Assembly: GCA_023423535.1 (NCBI GenBank)
Contig: JAFAFL010000127.1
Span: 10,393-74,392 of the forward strand
Length of the DNA: 64,000 bases
Direction: 5' to 3'
Origin: Pseudomonadota bacterium
GTDB lineage: Bacteria > Myxococcota > Myxococcia > Myxococcales > Myxococcaceae
The position numbers were made by a program, and so were the translations under genes. This document shows, piece after piece, positions 38,476 to 47,255 of this stretch. Below the pieces are notes generated by a model. That model was not told where the DNA came from. It was given only the letters and a program-made list of their open reading frames with translations, and made no database searches. Every line of letters starts with the position of its first letter. The first letter of the stretch is position 1.

Positions 38476-39891
38476 TCACGGCGTGCAGGCGGCGAGGCAC
38501 CTGCCGGAGACGCAGCGCAGCGAGGCGCAGTCGTCGTTCTCGCTGCACATCGCGTTCGGTCCGCCCGGGCCCTTGCACACGAGCCCGGCATCGTCCGCCG
38601 TCTCGCACGCGCCGTAGAGGCACACGCCGTCGCCGCAGGAGTCGCCCGGCTGCGGCAGGCGCACGCACTGTCCCGCCAGGCACGCGGAGAGCACCGAGCA
38701 GTCGCGCGTCTCCACGCAAGCCGCGCCGTCCTTCAGCCTGGGACCGCACTCGCCGGTCACGCCGCCGTCGCCGTCTTCCGTCATCGCGCAGGCCATCGGG
38801 GTCTCGCAGTCCCAGCTCGACGTGCAGGGCGCGTGGATGAGCCTGCCCGCCTCGCAGACGCCGAGGCCCAGCGGCCGGTCCGACAGCGGATCGCCCGCGG
38901 TGCCCACGCACTCGAGCCCGCCGGCGCAGGTCTGCTCGCGGCTGCAGGGCTCGCCTTCCGCCACGCCGGTGCGCGGCTCGCAGGTGCCCGTCTCCGGGCG
39001 GCAGAGCAGGTCGGGGCGGCACTGCGCGCTCTCGGTGCAGGCGTCGCCCTCCTGCGCGCGCGGCTGACAGGTGCCCGTGCCGTTGGTCGTCACCGCGCAC
39101 CACGCGTCCTCGGTGCAGGTGCCCTCGGTGCAGGCCTCGCCCACGTTCGCCGCCGGCTCGCAGCGGGAGAAGCCGCCGCACACGTAGCCCTTCGCGCAGG
39201 GCTGGTGCTCGTCACACTCCGCGCCGTCGATCCCGAACGCGGTGCACACGCCCAGTGCGCTCCCCGGCGACGAGGTCCGGCAGTAGAGCCAGGTCTTGCA
39301 GTCGTTCGTCTCCTCGCACAGCTCGCCCACGTCACCGCGCGCGCGGCAGGAGCGGGGACAGGTGCCGCCGGTGCAGACGCCCTCGACGCACTCGCCGCGG
39401 AGGCCTCCGTAGCAGCGCCCTCCGAGGCTCGCCGCGGGAGAGGTCAGGTCCTCGCACACGCGCGGCTCGGTCTCGAAGGCGCGGCACTCCTGCGTCAGCC
39501 AGGCGTCGGCGCACTTCGCGGCGTTCGCCGGGTGGTACTGGAGCGTTCCTGCCTGCACCCGCGCGGGCCAGCGCGTGGGACCGCAGCGGGTGACGCGGAG
39601 GTAGGCCTCGCAGTCCTCGAGCGCGTCATCGCCCTCTGCGATGAGGCCGCAGCGCTGCAGGTACTCGCAGCGGCTCGCGTTGAGCACGTCGCATGCGGAC
39701 TCGAGCGGGAGGCCACCGCCGTCCGTGCGCGCGCCTCCGTCCGACTGACCGCCGCCACCGACGACGCCCGCGTCTGCTTCCGGGCCGGAGTCACCGGGCG
39801 AGAGTGGAGCGGAGGAACATCCGAGCGCCAGCATCGCGGCGAGCGCGACCGCGTGGATGAGAGGGTGACTCTTTCGCGAGCTCTGAAGCAT
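38476..39891 (-). CDS. Large Cys-rich lipoprotein, paralogue A
   Basis: A 471-residue lipoprotein: signal HAVALAAMLALGC with lipobox LALGC, then a Ser/Asp/Gly linker (EADAGVVGGGGQSDGG). The mature part has over 40 Cys residues, mostly in CxxxxxC-type pairs within repeats of ~45 residues (GEACTEGTCTEDAWC, GDACTESAQCRPDLLC, GEPCSREQTCAGGLEC, GDSCGDGVCLYGAC). Each repeat is GxxC...C...C, like small disulphide-knot modules. The N-terminal part (SRCEYLQRCGL) matches the paralogue starting 30 nt upstream. Probably surface-exposed adhesive or binding protein; no enzyme motif. The ATPase relic lies directly downstream. Confidence 0.75.
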   Translation of the reverse strand: MLQSSRKSHPLIHAVALAAMLALGCSSAPLSPGDSGPEADAGVVGGGGQSDGGARTDGGGLPLESACDVLNASRCEYLQRCGLIAEGDDALEDCEAYLRVTRCGPTRWPARVQAGTLQYHPANAAKCADAWLTQECRAFETEPRVCEDLTSPAASLGGRCYGGLRGECVEGVCTGGTCPRSCRARGDVGELCEETNDCKTWLYCRTSSPGSALGVCTAFGIDGAECDEHQPCAKGYVCGGFSRCEPAANVGEACTEGTCTEDAWCAVTTNGTGTCQPRAQEGDACTESAQCRPDLLCRPETGTCEPRTGVAEGEPCSREQTCAGGLECVGTAGDPLSDRPLGLGVCEAGRLIHAPCTSSWDCETPMACAMTEDGDGGVTGECGPRLKDGAACVETRDCSVLSACLAGQCVRLPQPGDSCGDGVCLYGACETADDAGLVCKGPGGPNAMCSENDDCASLRCVSGRCLAACTP

Positions 39892-39920
39892 CGACTCCGC
39901 GAGGTCCGGCCGACCTCCGC

Positions 39921-41192
39921 CTACTGGCCGCCGTCCCAACGGACGGAGCACGTTTCCACGCATACCCCACCGGTGCACGCACCAGAAGCGCACGCCGCGT
40001 AATAACTGCACGAAGCGCCCTCCTGCCTGAGGGGCTGACAGGTATCTCCGGTGTTCCAGTCGCACCAGTAGCCGGTCGCGCACCGATAGAACGAACCGGT
40101 GGAGCCGCAGTCGCCGTCGGTGCCCGGCAGCGCGGTGCAGCGCCCGGTGGCCGCCGCGCAGTAGAGCTCGCTGCGGCAGTCGTTGTAGTTGGTGCACTTC
40201 TCACCCGGTCCGCCGAGCGGGATGCAGGTGCCGGTGGAGTAGTTGCTCGAGCAGCGGAGCCCGGTGAGGCACGAGCCGTAGCCCGCGCACACGCCACCGA
40301 GCGCCGCCTTCCTCATGCACACGCCCGGCGCCTGCACACCTCCCGGCGGCGGCGGCTCCTGACGGCAGAACGCGTCGGTCTCGCAGTAGGGATAGCCCTG
40401 AACCTCGAGACAGGCCTCGCCGAGCTTCGCGACCTGCTTCACGCAGGTGCCTTCGACGCAGCCGTGGTTCTGCGCGCAGTCGCTCCAGTTCACGCAGGCC
40501 TCGCCCGCCGCCTTGCGCGCGACGCAGCGGTTCTGGCCGGAGACGCTCGTGCAGTTGGCCTCTTCCGGATCGCACTGCTGGTCCCAGTAGTTGCAGGTGT
40601 CGCCGATCGCCCGGTAGGCGTAGCAGGTCGTCGGACAGGTGCTCGCGGAGGTGAGGCAGTAGCTCCCGCCCTCGCACTCCTGCGCGAGCAGACACGCACC
40701 CTGCGGCGCCACGAGGCCGGTGAAGACGGTGGCGCAGACCTCCGGCGTCTCGGTGCAGGCAGTCTTCGCGTAGCCGTTCACGCAGGCAGCGGCCGCGGCC
40801 GCGTCGTAGCCGAGCCGTCCCTCCGCCACGCCGCGCGTGAAGGCCGGCTGATCGCAGACGGCGAGCTGCCGCGTCATGCACGCGTCGAACTCGCTCTCGG
40901 AGACCTGCAGACACCGCTGCGCGCGGTGACAGAACCCGAGCGCCTGCGACTGGCACCAGTCCTCCACCGCGATCGTCGTGAAGCCCGCGTCGGTCGCGCC
41001 TGCGTCGGGCTTCCCCGCATCGGGCCGGCCTGCATCCGGCGTCTCAGTGCCTCCATCTTCGGGCTGGAGCACGCCCGCGTCGTCCTCCGGCTGTGGCTGT
41101 GGCTGCGGGCCGCCGCACGCCGAGGCGACGACGAGGCCGAGGACAGCGAGCGACGGCGCCAGCACGGAGCGGAGGGGCGAGCGGGAGCGCAT
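39921..41192 (-). CDS. Large Cys-rich lipoprotein, paralogue B
   Basis: A 423-residue lipoprotein: signal RSVLAPSLAVLGLVVASAC with lipobox ASAC, then Gln/Pro repeats (PQPQPQP) and a DAG repeat (PDAGRPDAGKPDAGATDAG). The core has ~40 Cys, with the same GxxC...C...C modules as paralogue A (GDTCNYWDQQC, GEACVNWSDC, GEKCTNYNDC, GASCSYYAAC). The N-terminal domain (CHRAQRCLQVSESEFDACM) matches paralogue A (CEYLQRCGLIAE...DCEAYL). The two are tandem duplicates on one strand, 29 nt apart. Length difference reflects the number of Cys modules. Function unknown. Confidence 0.75.
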   Translation of the reverse strand: MRSRSPLRSVLAPSLAVLGLVVASACGGPQPQPQPEDDAGVLQPEDGGTETPDAGRPDAGKPDAGATDAGFTTIAVEDWCQSQALGFCHRAQRCLQVSESEFDACMTRQLAVCDQPAFTRGVAEGRLGYDAAAAAACVNGYAKTACTETPEVCATVFTGLVAPQGACLLAQECEGGSYCLTSASTCPTTCYAYRAIGDTCNYWDQQCDPEEANCTSVSGQNRCVARKAAGEACVNWSDCAQNHGCVEGTCVKQVAKLGEACLEVQGYPYCETDAFCRQEPPPPGGVQAPGVCMRKAALGGVCAGYGSCLTGLRCSSNYSTGTCIPLGGPGEKCTNYNDCRSELYCAAATGRCTALPGTDGDCGSTGSFYRCATGYWCDWNTGDTCQPLRQEGASCSYYAACASGACTGGVCVETCSVRWDGGQ

Positions 41193-41271
41193 ACCGTCCG
41201 CGACACTAGCCCAGCAGCCAGGCGGGTTCACGCCGGGGCCCCGTCGCGCTGTTCACCCGGGCGGAGTGCCG

Positions 41272-42057
41272 TCACCGCCTCGGCTGGTCGCGCCGGCGCA
41301 CCGCGATGAGCCGTCCGACGATGGAGACCGCGATCTCCTCCGGCGTCAGCGCGTGGATGGGCACGCCCATTGGACTCTCCACGCGCGCGAGCTGTTCCTC
41401 GGTGAAGCCCGCCGCGCGCAGCCTCAGCTTGAAGCGCTCCGCCTTGCGCAGGCTGCCGATGACGCCGAGGTACGCCGACGGTTGAGGCAGTCGCAGCAGC
41501 GTCTCCAGCACCGCCTGGTCGAGCGGATGGTCGTGGGTGCTGACGCAGAAGTACGTGTCGCTCCCACCCTCCAGCCTCGCCGCCACCTCGGCTGGATCGC
41601 GCTCGATGCGCTCGATGCCATCCGTGAAGCGGTCGGCGCGGATGAGCTCCGAGCGTTCGTCCACCACCGTCACGCGGAAGCCCACGTGGTGCGCGAGGTT
41701 CGCCAGCTCGCGGCCCACGTGACCTGCGCCGAAGACGAAGAGCCTCGCCGCCGGGCCGTGCTTCTCGAGGAACACCTTCATCCTGCCTCCGCAGCACATC
41801 CCCAGCTCGTGGGTGAGGTGCGTCTCGATCACCCGCGTGGTCGCCTGAGCGTCCGCGAGCAGCGCGCGCGAGTGCTCGGTGATCTGCAGCTCGATCGCGC
41901 CGCCGCCCACGGTGCCGATCGTCTCTTGCGAGAGCACCACCATCTTCGTGCCCGGCTTCTGCGGCGTGGAGCCGGCGGTGTCGATGACGGTGGCGAGGAC
42001 GAACGCACGGCCCTCCTTCGAGAGCCTCGCGATCTCCGCGTAGAGGTCGGTGTGCAA
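41272..42057 (-). CDS. XdhC/CoxI-family protein
   Basis: A 261-residue protein with the two XdhC parts: an N-terminal domain with GSTPQKPGTKM, VGGGAIE and LGMCCGG (metal/molybdenum-cofactor Cys pair), and a C-terminal Rossmann domain (VFGAGHVGREL, VVDER). XdhC binds molybdenum cofactor, aids its sulphuration and insertion into xanthine dehydrogenase. No xanthine dehydrogenase or other molybdoenzyme gene is present. The start is TTG 42057, only 12 nt after the DUF1684 gene; no better ATG or GTG exists. It is the last gene of the 43404-41272 minus-strand run. Confidence 0.85.
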   Translation of the reverse strand: MHTDLYAEIARLSKEGRAFVLATVIDTAGSTPQKPGTKMVVLSQETIGTVGGGAIELQITEHSRALLADAQATTRVIETHLTHELGMCCGGRMKVFLEKHGPAARLFVFGAGHVGRELANLAHHVGFRVTVVDERSELIRADRFTDGIERIERDPAEVAARLEGGSDTYFCVSTHDHPLDQAVLETLLRLPQPSAYLGVIGSLRKAERFKLRLRAAGFTEEQLARVESPMGVPIHALTPEEIAVSIVGRLIAVRRRDQPRR

Positions 42058-42069
42058 GCGGCGGCGACT

Positions 42070-42948
42070 CTACTTCGACTTCGCGCCGGGCTTCTCCCAG
42101 CGCTGCTCGCCTGCCTCCACGCGGAGCTTCAGCTTGTTGCCCGGAGGCGGCAGCGGACAGGTCGCGTACGGCGTGAACGCGCACGGCGGGTTGTAGGCGC
42201 GGTTGAAGTCGAGCACCACGCGCGGGCCCTCGGGGGTCTCCTCCGGCAGCGCCGTATAGAGGAAGCGGCCGGCGCCGTAGCTCAGGTCGCGGTTCGTCGC
42301 GTCGCCGAAGACGAAGAAGAGCTCGTCGCCCTCGCGGGTGGCGCGGAGCTGGTAGGGCTTCCCCTCGTGGGTGAAGTGCGCGGTGCCCGCCAGCGGCGAC
42401 TCGTGCTCACCGCCGATGACCGAGGGGATGCGGATCGTCTCGCCCTCCTTTGCCGGCTCCCAGCGCGCCTCCTTGCGCCAGGCCATCCTCGGCTCGAAGC
42501 GCGCGATGCCGGTGAACCCCGTGCGCGTGGGCGACTGCGAGTCCTTCACGCGGACGCCGATCCGCTCGCCGCGCTGCAACGCCTGGAAGGTGATCGATCC
42601 GGTGCGGAGGGTGACGTTCGTGAGCGGCCCGCCTCTGAAAGGCGCGCCCTCCGAGGTGACGACGTCCACGCCGGGCGCGGGCGTGAAGCTCACCTCTTCG
42701 CCCTTGCGATGAAGCGTGCCCAACCTCTTCGGCGCCGACGGGGGCAACATCACCCCCGAACCCTCACTGCTGCCGATCGCGGTGTCGCCCTCGTCGAGCC
42801 ACACGAGGTTCACCAGCGAGAGCCAGCCGTCCTCCGCGCGCAGTCTCTCGAGCCTCTGCGCGTGCCACGCGTCCGCCTCGCGTTTGACCACCGCATCGGC
42901 AGAGGGCAGAGCGGCGAGCATCAGCGAGGCGAATGCGGCGAGGACCAT
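42070..42948 (-). CDS. DUF1684 family exported protein
   Basis: A 292-residue protein with an N-terminal signal (VLAAFASLMLAALPSADA). The DUF1684 hallmarks are present: WLSLVNLVWLDEGD near the start, RVKDSQSPTRTGFTG and the end DFNRAYNPPCAFTPYATCPLP with its conserved Asn, Pro, Pro, Cys and Tyr. The family has no defined reaction. It lies 9 nt after the preceding gene and 12 nt before xdhC, so all three are probably one transcript. Confidence 0.85.
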   Translation of the reverse strand: MVLAAFASLMLAALPSADAVVKREADAWHAQRLERLRAEDGWLSLVNLVWLDEGDTAIGSSEGSGVMLPPSAPKRLGTLHRKGEEVSFTPAPGVDVVTSEGAPFRGGPLTNVTLRTGSITFQALQRGERIGVRVKDSQSPTRTGFTGIARFEPRMAWRKEARWEPAKEGETIRIPSVIGGEHESPLAGTAHFTHEGKPYQLRATREGDELFFVFGDATNRDLSYGAGRFLYTALPEETPEGPRVVLDFNRAYNPPCAFTPYATCPLPPPGNKLKLRVEAGEQRWEKPGAKSK

Positions 42949-42957
42949 GCGGCCGAT

Positions 42958-43404
42958 CTACCGGGTGTAGACCGAGACCTGCCAGTGCGGACGGTGGCGC
43001 GGCGCGGGAACCCAGACCCACTCCTCGACCTGCTGGTAGTGACCGGGCACGAAGCGGTCGGTGTAGTAGCCGCCCTCACAGCGCATCCGCTTGTGGCGCG
43101 GGCCGTGGCGGCGAACCTCCCAGCAGCGCTCGGGGACCCAGTCCTTCACCGTGTAGCCGTCCACCCAGCGGCTGACCGTCTGCAGCTCGTAGCGGCCGCC
43201 GGCGCGAGCGGGCGGAGGAGGCGGGCGGGGAACGCGGACGTCCACCTGGACCCCACCGCGGTGTCCACCCCGGTAGTCGCCGTGACGGCCATCGCGGTGG
43301 TCGTCGCTGCGCTTGCCGAAGCGACCGTCCGCGAGCGCCGCGGAGGGGAGCGCCACGGCGCCGATGACGAAGAGGGCTGAGGTGATTCGACGAAGGCGGT
43401 TCAT
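42958..43404 (-). CDS. Small exported Arg/His/Tyr-rich protein
   Basis: A 148-residue protein with a clean signal peptide (SALFVIGAVALPSAALA). The mature part starts with a basic Asp/Arg/His-rich segment (GKRSDDHRDGRHGDYRGGHRGG), then a Pro-rich run (RVPRPPPPPAR) and a β-rich tail of short Tyr/Trp repeats (GGYYTDRFVPGHYQQVEEW). Two Cys residues (RCWE, MRCEG) may form a disulphide. Repeats of the type PGHY/WVPA are found in small periplasmic proteins of unknown role. It is the first gene of the run to xdhC, with AAGAGGA upstream of the ATG. Confidence 0.6.
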   Translation of the reverse strand: MNRLRRITSALFVIGAVALPSAALADGRFGKRSDDHRDGRHGDYRGGHRGGVQVDVRVPRPPPPPARAGGRYELQTVSRWVDGYTVKDWVPERCWEVRRHGPRHKRMRCEGGYYTDRFVPGHYQQVEEWVWVPAPRHRPHWQVSVYTR

Positions 43405-43584
43405 GGTGGTCCTCTTTCTTCTCTTCCGGCCCTGCTGAGCTGCTGGCCGTAGAGACGGAGGACCCCGCCGAAGATTCATTCCCCGCCGTGCGCGAGCGGG
43501 CCGCTGAGCCCTCCGCGCCGCGCTCTCCCGAGGCTTGTCGCGTCGCACTTCGCCGCACACCTTGAAGAGCAGAGAGGTGCAGCC

Positions 43585-43755
43585 ATGACGCTCATCTGGT
43601 TCATCGTGTGGCTCATCGCCAACAGCGTCGGCGCGCCCGAGAACCTGAGCATCGCGCCGGTGAACCTATGGACGGGCGCGCTGTTGCTCGCCGTCGCGCT
43701 GGACCTCGGCGGGGGTCACGCACGCGCGCGGTCGGGAAGAGCGCACGCGGCCTAG
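43585..43755 (+). CDS. 56-residue small membrane protein
   Basis: ATG 43585 follows AGAGAGG at a normal distance and opens a 56-codon frame that ends at TAG 43753. The start is strongly hydrophobic (LIWFIVWLIANSVG), a short polar turn (APENLS) follows, then a second hydrophobic helix (LWTGALLLAVALDLGGG) and a basic tail (HARARSGRAHAA). This is the layout of a two-helix inner-membrane microprotein. Positive charge at the C-terminus suggests the tail stays inside. It stands alone between two divergent units. Role unknown. Confidence 0.5.
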   Translation: MTLIWFIVWLIANSVGAPENLSIAPVNLWTGALLLAVALDLGGGHARARSGRAHAA

Positions 43756-43849
43756 TTCCACGGAGTGCACTCTGGCGGCGAAAGCGGTCCTGGCAGCTTG
43801 CGCCGGGCGAGCTCGTCCGCACCTTCCGGGTCGCGAAACGGAGGGTTTG

Positions 43850-45517
43850 ATGCGGACATGGCTCGTCGCGGCTGCAGCAGGGGTTCTCGCGGCGTGCGGC
43901 TCGCCCTCAGCCGGAGAAGAGGAGGCCCCACCAGCACTGACCCTGGAGGAGTTTGTCAGGTGCCTCGTCATCAAGGACTGCGACCGACCTGACCGCTCCC
44001 GCGAAGACGTGTCAGTGCCCCTGACCTGGAACCATGACCGGCTGTGGTTCGGAATCGAGCCCTCCACCGGAAAGTTCGAGACTCGGTCCTTGAGCCTGCA
44101 CAACGCAGGGAGCCACCGCGTCGAGGTCGAGCTGGTGACGGACGGCGGGCGGTTCCGCATCCTGCCTGCACGCGCCACCATCGGGCCGGGCGAAAGCGCC
44201 GGGTTCACCGTTCACTTCGACGGAGAGGCGACGGGCGAGGAGTTGGGGTTCGTTGGGGTCAGACATCAACCCTTCATCGGCTTCGTCGAACTTCACGGCG
44301 AAGGCGAGAAGTCGAGTCAGCGGAACACCAGCTGCCTGACCGCCAATCCCTGTCGCGTTCCGGTCCGTGATCCCGTGACTGGCGAGTGTCGGCGGCTTCC
44401 GCAGTCGGACGTCAGCTGCGAGACCTTCTGCGGTGAGCGTGGCATCTGCAACGAAGGGACGTGTGTCACCGACGTGCCGGAGCTCGAAACCGCCTGGAAG
44501 TTCGAAGCAAGCGGCATGGACCTGGACTTCGGTGGTGTGACCGACCCCTCCGGCAACCTCTACCTGACCGACTGCGTCTCGAGCGGCACGCCCGGGGTTC
44601 GCTACACGATGTGCGACCTGGTGTCGCTCGGGCCTGACGGTTCGATGCGCGTCCGCGAGAAGCTGAGCGTGACCTCGCGCTCGTCTGTCGTGGCGTGGAC
44701 CGCCGAGGGCCTGCTGATCCGCAGCGGCCAGGAACTGGTCGTCGTCGATGCGGCCAACGGGAAGCCGCGGTGGACCTTCCTCAATGTCCGTTCAGCGGCC
44801 GTGGATCAACACAGCCATCGGCTCTACTTCGAGAGCTCCGTTGGCCTCGTGGTCGTGGACCTGCTGACCGGTGCCGCCGAGTCTCGTCCCGCCGACCTTG
44901 GGCCGCTCGTGCTCGATGAACAGGGCAACCTGTACCGCTACGAGTGGGGAAGCCCGCGCGACAGGCTGCTATCGCTCGACTCCGACTTGAACGTCCGGTG
45001 GCAGGTGGAGGTGGACCGCGGCCCGGGCGCTCCGTCCGTCCTGGCCGTGTCTGGAGGCGAGGTGCTCGCCGGCGCAGGACAGACGTACGACGCGAGGACG
45101 GGAGCTCTGTTGGCTTCGCGGGCACCGGAGCCGGATCGTCTCTGGAACTCGCGCGTGGCCTTCTCACCCCGAACGATCGATGCGCGTGATCCGCTGCGGC
45201 AGATCACCAGCAGCTTCCTGACCTCGTCGGACACACTGTTGATGACGCACCAGCGGTATCCCTCACACGAATACTGGGAGACGCAGCCCGCGAAGCCTCT
45301 CCACTGCGTGGCGGAGTGGGACGCCACCGGAACTCGGGTCACGGGCCGTCGAATCCGGACCGGCGAACCGAGCGCCATCGTCGGGGGCCGCCTCATCGTT
45401 CGTGAGGGACGCAGCCTCTCTGCGTACGAGCTGCCGGGCGCGAAGGCACTCGGCAGCGAAGGCTGGGTCACCCCACGAGGTGATGCGCACGGCTCTGGCG
45501 CGCCAGCACGGTGGTGA
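43850..45517 (+). CDS. Lipoprotein with Ig-like and PQQ-type β-propeller domains
   Basis: A 555-residue lipoprotein: RTWLVAAAAGVLAAC with lipobox LAAC. Residues ~60-150 form a β-sandwich resembling ASH/Ig-like domains (SLHNAGSHRVEVELVTDGG, TIGPGESAGFTVHFDGE), then a Cys-rich linker. From ~residue 210 (ELETAWKFEASGMDLDFGG) a propeller of PQQ-like blades follows (LVSLGPDGSMRVR, LVVVDAANGKPRWTF, GNLYRYEW). Base composition is less GC-rich than its neighbours and Arg/Lys codon choice looks milder, hinting at possible transfer. The overall role is likely surface binding or assembly. Confidence 0.75.
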   Translation: MRTWLVAAAAGVLAACGSPSAGEEEAPPALTLEEFVRCLVIKDCDRPDRSREDVSVPLTWNHDRLWFGIEPSTGKFETRSLSLHNAGSHRVEVELVTDGGRFRILPARATIGPGESAGFTVHFDGEATGEELGFVGVRHQPFIGFVELHGEGEKSSQRNTSCLTANPCRVPVRDPVTGECRRLPQSDVSCETFCGERGICNEGTCVTDVPELETAWKFEASGMDLDFGGVTDPSGNLYLTDCVSSGTPGVRYTMCDLVSLGPDGSMRVREKLSVTSRSSVVAWTAEGLLIRSGQELVVVDAANGKPRWTFLNVRSAAVDQHSHRLYFESSVGLVVVDLLTGAAESRPADLGPLVLDEQGNLYRYEWGSPRDRLLSLDSDLNVRWQVEVDRGPGAPSVLAVSGGEVLAGAGQTYDARTGALLASRAPEPDRLWNSRVAFSPRTIDARDPLRQITSSFLTSSDTLLMTHQRYPSHEYWETQPAKPLHCVAEWDATGTRVTGRRIRTGEPSAIVGGRLIVREGRSLSAYELPGAKALGSEGWVTPRGDAHGSGAPARW

Positions 45518-45529
45518 CGCGCGAGGCCG

Positions 45530-46570
45530 TCAGCTCCCGAAGAAGACCTGCGCGACCTCGAAGAAGTCCTGCGGCACGCGCTTGAGCTCGCGGGTCGCCT
45601 CGGCGAGCGGCACGCTGACGATGTCCACGCCACGCAGCGCGGCCATCTGTCCCCACTCTCCGCGCGCGACCATGTCGCAGGCGTGGACGCCGTAGCGCGA
45701 GGCCAGCACGCGGTCGAACGCGGTGGGAGACCCTCCACGCTGGATGTGCCCGAGCACCGTCACCCGCGTCTCGATCCCGGTGCGCCGCTCGATCTCCTCG
45801 GCGACGATCTGACCGATGCCGCCGAGCCTCGGCCGGCCCGCTTCGTCGAGCTTGCCGGAGGTGACGAGCCGCTCCTCGTCGTCCGCATGGCTCTTGATCT
45901 TCGTGCCCTCGGCGACGACGACCACGCTGAAGAGCTTGCCCATCTGCACGCGGCGCTTGATGTGGCGCGCCACCGCGTCGAGGTCCGCCGGATACTCCGG
46001 CACGAGGATCACGTCCGCGCCGCCGGCGATGCCCGCGTAGGTGGCGATCCAGCCCACGTGACGGCCCATCACCTCGCAGACCATCACGCGGCTGTGCGAC
46101 TCGGCGGTGCTGTGCAGCCGGTCCACCGCTTCGGTGGCGATGTGCACCGCGGTGTCGAAGCCGAACGTCACGTCGGTGCCGCCGAGGTCGTTGTCGATCG
46201 TCTTCGGCACGCCGACGATCTTCAGGCCCTTCTCGTACATCGCGGTGGAGGCGCTGAGCGTGCCCTCTCCGCCGATGGCGATGACCCCGCCGATGCCGTG
46301 GCGCTCGATGGTCTTCTTCACCCGCTCGAGCCCGTTCGGCGCCTTGAACGGGTTCACCCGGCTGGTGCCGAGGATGGTGCCACCTCGGTGCAGGATGCCG
46401 CTGGTCACCTCGCGCGTGAGCCGGAAGTGGTCGTCCTCGAGGAGGCCCTTCCACCCGTTGCGCATGCCCATCACTTCGAAGCCATGCGTGGACGCGCGAC
46501 GGACGACGGCGCGAATGACGGCGTTGAGGCCGGGGCAGTCACCCCCGCCTGTCAGGACGGCGATCTTCAT
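45530..46570 (-). CDS. pfkA: 6-phosphofructokinase with mixed-specificity signature
   Basis: A 346-residue PFK that phosphorylates fructose-6-phosphate in glycolysis. The ATP/PPi loop TGGGDCPGLN, the substrate loop PKTIDND with catalytic Asp126, and GGEG (Gly103) with ILGTS are visible. The classic phosphate-donor residues are Gly103 (E. coli Gly104, ATP-type) and Lys123 (E. coli Gly124; Lys is the PPi-type residue). This Gly/Lys combination is that of the ATP-dependent PFKs of actinomycetes (group III); a PPi role cannot be excluded. It is monocistronic. Confidence 0.9.
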   Translation of the reverse strand: MKIAVLTGGGDCPGLNAVIRAVVRRASTHGFEVMGMRNGWKGLLEDDHFRLTREVTSGILHRGGTILGTSRVNPFKAPNGLERVKKTIERHGIGGVIAIGGEGTLSASTAMYEKGLKIVGVPKTIDNDLGGTDVTFGFDTAVHIATEAVDRLHSTAESHSRVMVCEVMGRHVGWIATYAGIAGGADVILVPEYPADLDAVARHIKRRVQMGKLFSVVVVAEGTKIKSHADDEERLVTSGKLDEAGRPRLGGIGQIVAEEIERRTGIETRVTVLGHIQRGGSPTAFDRVLASRYGVHACDMVARGEWGQMAALRGVDIVSVPLAEATRELKRVPQDFFEVAQVFFGS

Positions 46571-46657
46571 AGTGCTCCGCTTCTAGACAATGGTCCCGTC
46601 CGCGGCACCGCGAATCAGCACCGATGTGCGCACGTCGGCGCGCCGGGACAACCCGGC

Positions 46658-47215
46658 CTATCCGCGATCCGACAGCGACTGCCAGCGCTCGCGGGTGAGG
46701 CGGTAGAGCACGTGGCGCTGAAGCGGATGACCCTCGGGAAGGTTCGGGTGGTCGAAGGTCTCACCCGTGTGCCGCATCCCCAGCCGCTCCATCACCGCGC
46801 GCGAACGCACGTTGCCGGGCACGGTGAAGGAGACGATCTCGCCGAGCCCCTTCTCCTCGAAGCCGAAGCGCAATGCGGCCCGTGCGGCCTCCGTCGCGTA
46901 GCCCCGGCCCCAGTGCTCGCGCGCGAGCCGCCAGCCGATCTCCACGAACGGCGAGAAGGAGGTCGTGAAGCCCGGCACCGAGAGCCCGCAGAAGCCGATG
47001 AAGGGCGCGACGTCCGGCGCCTCGACCGCCCAGAAGCAGAAGCCGTGTTTCGCGAGCACTCCGCGGATCCGCTCGATGCCCGCGTCCGACTCCGCGCGGG
47101 TCAGCGTGGAGGGGAAGTGCTCCATCACGAGCGGGTCGGCGTTGAGCGCGGCGAAGGGTTCGGCGTCTTCGGGCCGCCATGGTCGCAGGATGAGGCGCGG
47201 CGTGCGGAGAGTCAT
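46658..47215 (-). CDS. GNAT-family N-acetyltransferase, RimJ-like
   Basis: A 185-residue GCN5-type enzyme that would move acetyl from acetyl-CoA to an amino group. It begins with the RimJ/RimL pattern LRTPRLILRPWRPEDAEPF; the CoA-binding loop is REHWGRGYATEAARAAL (Q/RxxGxG/A type), and NVRSRAVMERLGM closes the fold. The substrate is unknown; ribosomal-protein and small-molecule acetylators share this architecture. The stop is preceded by a GCCGGG/CCCGGC hairpin (46642-46657) that lacks a T-tract. Confidence 0.85.
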   Translation of the reverse strand: MTLRTPRLILRPWRPEDAEPFAALNADPLVMEHFPSTLTRAESDAGIERIRGVLAKHGFCFWAVEAPDVAPFIGFCGLSVPGFTTSFSPFVEIGWRLAREHWGRGYATEAARAALRFGFEEKGLGEIVSFTVPGNVRSRAVMERLGMRHTGETFDHPNLPEGHPLQRHVLYRLTRERWQSLSDRG

Positions 47216-47255
47216 GACGCGAGTGTAGTGGGAGAGCGGGTGCTACGGTCCGCGC

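Noticed and set aside
38400..38591. Functional ABC ATPase gene
   Set aside because: Only Walker A is visible; no Q-loop, signature or Walker B follows, and the frame is broken.
46642..46657. Terminator hairpin GCCGGG-ACAA-CCCGGC at the end of the acetyltransferase gene
   Set aside because: The stem is six base pairs with no T-tract on either strand, common by chance at this GC content.
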